Shown: positions 61,535-64,000 of the stretch, one piece after another
Numbering within the stretch: the first letter of the stretch is position 1
Layout of the letters: each line of letters begins with the position of its first letter
NCBI RefSeq assembly: GCF_048544455.1
Contig: NC_133528.1
Span: 46,894,002-46,958,001, forward strand
Length of the DNA stretch: 64,000 nt
DNA from: Silene latifolia
Taxonomy: Eukaryota; Streptophyta; Magnoliopsida; Caryophyllales; Caryophyllaceae
Reading direction: 5' to 3'
Position numbers and translations under genes: made by a program
The notes under the pieces: model-generated
What the model saw: only the letters and a program-made list of their open reading frames with translations
What the model was told of the DNA's origin: nothing
Databases searched by the model: none

Positions 61535-64000
61535 GACGATCCTGAAACCTGTAACTAATGAACCTAATGAATATAGGGAGTCAAATTAAAATGAACCCGG
61601 GGTAGAAGTTGTAGGAGCTAATGCAAAGGCTTGGGAGACGTCCTAAAGTCGCGAACTCGCCCTACAATTTTGAACTGGTCACCATGGGATATGAGTCGGG
61701 ATCGCTATGTGTTTATTTTGTGAATTGTGCACCAATATAGTGATGTGTGGCATGAATCGGTGTGATTTTGTATGTTGTTGGTTGAAAGCATGTTGAATGA
61801 TAGTTGGTTTACAGTGTTGGTTGGAGTTGTTGGAAAAGTATGTGTAGAGAAAGATGATAATGAGGTGATGTTATACATTATTGATTGAAAGTATGATAGT
61901 TGTGTAGAGGTTGTTTTACGATATGGCAATATAGAAATACGGAAAGAAAATTTGTTTGGTTTGAATTATACATAGAGTTATGTATATATATGTTGTTGGT
62001 AGTGTTGTACGAGTTTATATAGCTGAAAGTTTGAGTAAGAGCATGAATAATTGGTGGAAAAAGATGAATAATCGTTGTATGATAATATGATTTATGATAA
62101 AGCATGTTATATGATGGAAGAGATTTTATAATGTTGATTATGCTAGTAACATGTGAATAGGAGACTTGATGTTATATATTTGTGATTTTGTTTACGTAAA
62201 GTTATAGAATAAAAACATGTAGGCAATACATGCTTGGTAAGTTGAATGATGTATGTGCATAATGGATGTTGTTTCTTGACTTTTGAAGATAGTAACATGT
62301 GGTTAGGGATACTAAGTTTATGAGTATTGAGTTGTTTTTGTCTACCTTGTTGTTGTTCAAGTTGTTTGGAAGTAAAAATCGAATAGTTATGTCGTCTGAT
62401 TACAGCAAAGTTGTCTTTAAACTGTTATAACTTGAGATGCATAAATGATTTTGATGTGATTCCAATTGGAGGTGATAGCTTGTTCCTTCAAGATTCTAAC
62501 GATAGGTCACACGCCCAAAACGACCAAGAAATGAGTGAGTTATGACCGTTTTACGAAAACTGGACAGTGCTGAGAAATGCGTAGGGTACTCGATCGAATG
62601 GCCCTTACTCGATCGAGTGCACCTTGGTACTCGATCGAATAGCCCTGGTAATTTTTATATACGTGTCTCTGACTTTCACCTACTCGATCGAGTAAGTTAT
62701 TTACTCGATCGAGTGGCCTGTACTCGATCTAGTGACCCCTATTTTGGGTCATATGCTTATTTTTTGATTTCGTAGCATATTATGTTTAATTCAAAGGTAT
62801 TATTTTGCTTCTTTCTGCATTGTTTTGTATGTATGTTGAGCCTGATGCGTAAGTTACCCAATCTTATGGTGTAGTGAGTGGCACCTATGGTGAGTATGAG
62901 TTCGGTGGAGAGGACATGAGTTATATGTGGTTGTGATAGATAGAGGAAAAAGAAAAGGAAGATTGGCAAGGCTTAATTGAGGCATAGAGCATGTTTTGTG
63001 AGACGGGATGAGTGATATGATTGTGTGTTGAGTAATGTAAAAGTAAGTGAATGTGGGCAAAGGCTGATGTAAATTTATGGAACGTGAGAATGAAAGATTG
63101 AAATGAGAGACGCATATGGTGGTAACTTTGGATGTTTAAGGATTATGAAGGGAGGTAGTTATCACTCAGTTGGTTAAGAATATATGTAATGGAAAGGTCG
63201 TTATAGGTAAATGGAAAGAAATGGGGTATAAAGAGCTTAGATTGAGTTATGCAGCGATGTGGGTTTGCAGATAGCGAGTGAGTTTGGGAATTTGGTTTAT
63301 CAAGAGGTGGAACTAATGTGTGATTTTCTTGGGCAGTTAACAGTATGAAATGAGTTTGGGTTTGAAAAAAAAAGAAAAAAAAACCGAGATGGAGTGGACT
63401 GACCGTGTAGATTGATTGGTGATAAGTGAGAGTGATAGCATGATAAGAGAAGATCCATGGTAAGGAAGAGTGAGGTAATATCGATAAGAAATAATGGGAT
63501 TTGAGTTTTGGAGCAATGAGAAGGTAATCGGAGCACTAAAGAGTTAGGAAGAAGTAATAAGGAGTTTTATGGGTAATTGATTTTGTCGAGTGAAAAAAGA
63601 AAAGAATGAGGGGAGTAAAACTAGGAAAATGTTGACCGGAGTTATGTGATATAGAGGTAAGGAGTCGTCGAGATGTGTGATACCAATCATGAGGACGTTA
63701 GTTAATGGTTATATAGGAGTCTCGGGACAACATGATTAGTCTTGAGTTTTGAGGAATTAAGGAAAGTAAGAAGTTGGTAGAATATCTGCATGATATGAGA
63801 TTTTGTTGGAGAGTTAGATGATGATACAATTAAGGATAGTATTGGGAAGAATGTTGAGGTAATTTTGTTGATAGATTTGATGTTCGTTATTTGGGATGTT
63901 AACCAAAGATAGGAAGGAAATCGTGATATTTAGAGATGAGTGTAAGAGGTTTGATGTCCGGACAGTGGTAGTGTTATGGTTTGTGACTAGTGGTTAAGGG
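61535..64000 (+). other. Leader/internal region of the G element, no gag in window
   Basis: About 2.5 kb with no ORF above 80 codons on the sense strand and no gag motif. It is unusually long for a chromovirus leader. It contains the second palindrome array (62587-62734) and a short A-rich run at 63366. Minus-strand ORFs here are short and of biased composition. Confidence 0.6.
62587..62734. repeat. Second array of six TACTCGATCGAGTA-type palindromes
   Basis: Units start at 62587, 62606, 62628, 62681, 62702 and 62721, with spacings 19, 22, 53, 21 and 19 bp, and one to two mismatches in several. It spans 148 bp, exactly the span of the array in the LTR. Confidence 0.85.

Larger units (their letters stand above)
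40322..64000 (+). mobile_element. Chromovirus-type gypsy element G, 5' LTR and leader, with nested insertions
   Basis: The LTR starts TGTAATACTACGG at 40322 in the UGT gene and ends GGGGGTGTTACA at 61519. A primer site TGGTATCAGAGC follows at 61523-61534. The LTR pieces are 40322-40945, 43328-43922 (with a second copy at 58907-59494) and 61315-61519, about 1.4 kb in all. A Tat element and a CACTA element interrupt it. The internal leader runs to the window end without gag, so coding parts and the 3' LTR lie outside. Classification as a chromovirus rests on the terminus, primer site and LTR style, not on proteins. Confidence 0.8.

Overview
The window is plant nuclear DNA, from a dicot and possibly Caryophyllales (a guess from the style of the repeats). 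Introns are spliceosomal, TATA boxes are of plant type, and nearly every base belongs to LTR retrotransposons, DNA transposons or their debris. I see no intact cellular gene. The only host-gene pieces are a two-exon SelO fragment, two exons of a bHLH transcription factor gene, and the C-terminal part of a UGT89-like glycosyltransferase; all three are broken.

Left part (1-29357). A Copia LTR plus leader (1-2739, minus strand) abuts an (AT)n tract. A Mutator-like element (3214-29348) has about 113-bp terminal inverted repeats and a perfect 9-bp target duplication. It has been expanded to 26 kb by nested insertions. Inside it lies an Athila-like, gag-only LTR element (3962-28942, minus strand). 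Inside that lie a Tekay/Del-type chromovirus (5546-15972, duplication CATGA) and a gag-only Copia element (18112-26809, duplication ACAAC). The Copia element splits the Athila-like gag ORF without otherwise closing its frame. The order of insertion is read directly from the duplications.

Middle (29358-40320). Retrotransposon LTR ends are followed by a minus-strand Helitron. Its 3' hairpin and CTAG end lie at 30652-30686, and it carries the SelO and bHLH exons with introns retained. The middle also holds a Tourist-like MITE (35087-35357), a Tat-type LTR (37051-about 38690), a 220-bp near-perfect palindrome (39367-39586) and the UGT89-like fragment.

Right part (40322-64000). A chromovirus-type element G inserted into the UGT gene. 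Its 5' LTR starts at 40322 and resumes, after nested insertions, to end at 61519, where it meets a tRNA-iMet primer site. The LTR was invaded by a Tat-lineage Ty3/gypsy element and by a non-autonomous CACTA element. The Tat LTR, G-LTR and CACTA block occurs twice (40946-45695 and 56603-61257). The left copy is a solo LTR with perfect duplications, joined through a truncated CACTA end to the internal region of a Tat element. This points to an illegitimate unequal exchange between a solo-LTR allele and a full-length allele. The Tat element carries a degenerate gag-pol with two RNase H-like regions on the minus strand. On the plus strand it has an intron-containing antisense ORF resembling plant mobile domain/DUF7745 proteins, with its own TATA box and poly(A) signal.

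The observations most worth following are the helically spaced TACTCGATCGAGTA palindrome arrays just upstream of the G-LTR TATA box and again in the G leader, the antisense gene of the Tat element, the small coiled-coil ORF carried by the CACTA element, the chimeric SelO/bHLH Helitron with duplicated ends, and the recombinant tandem duplication.
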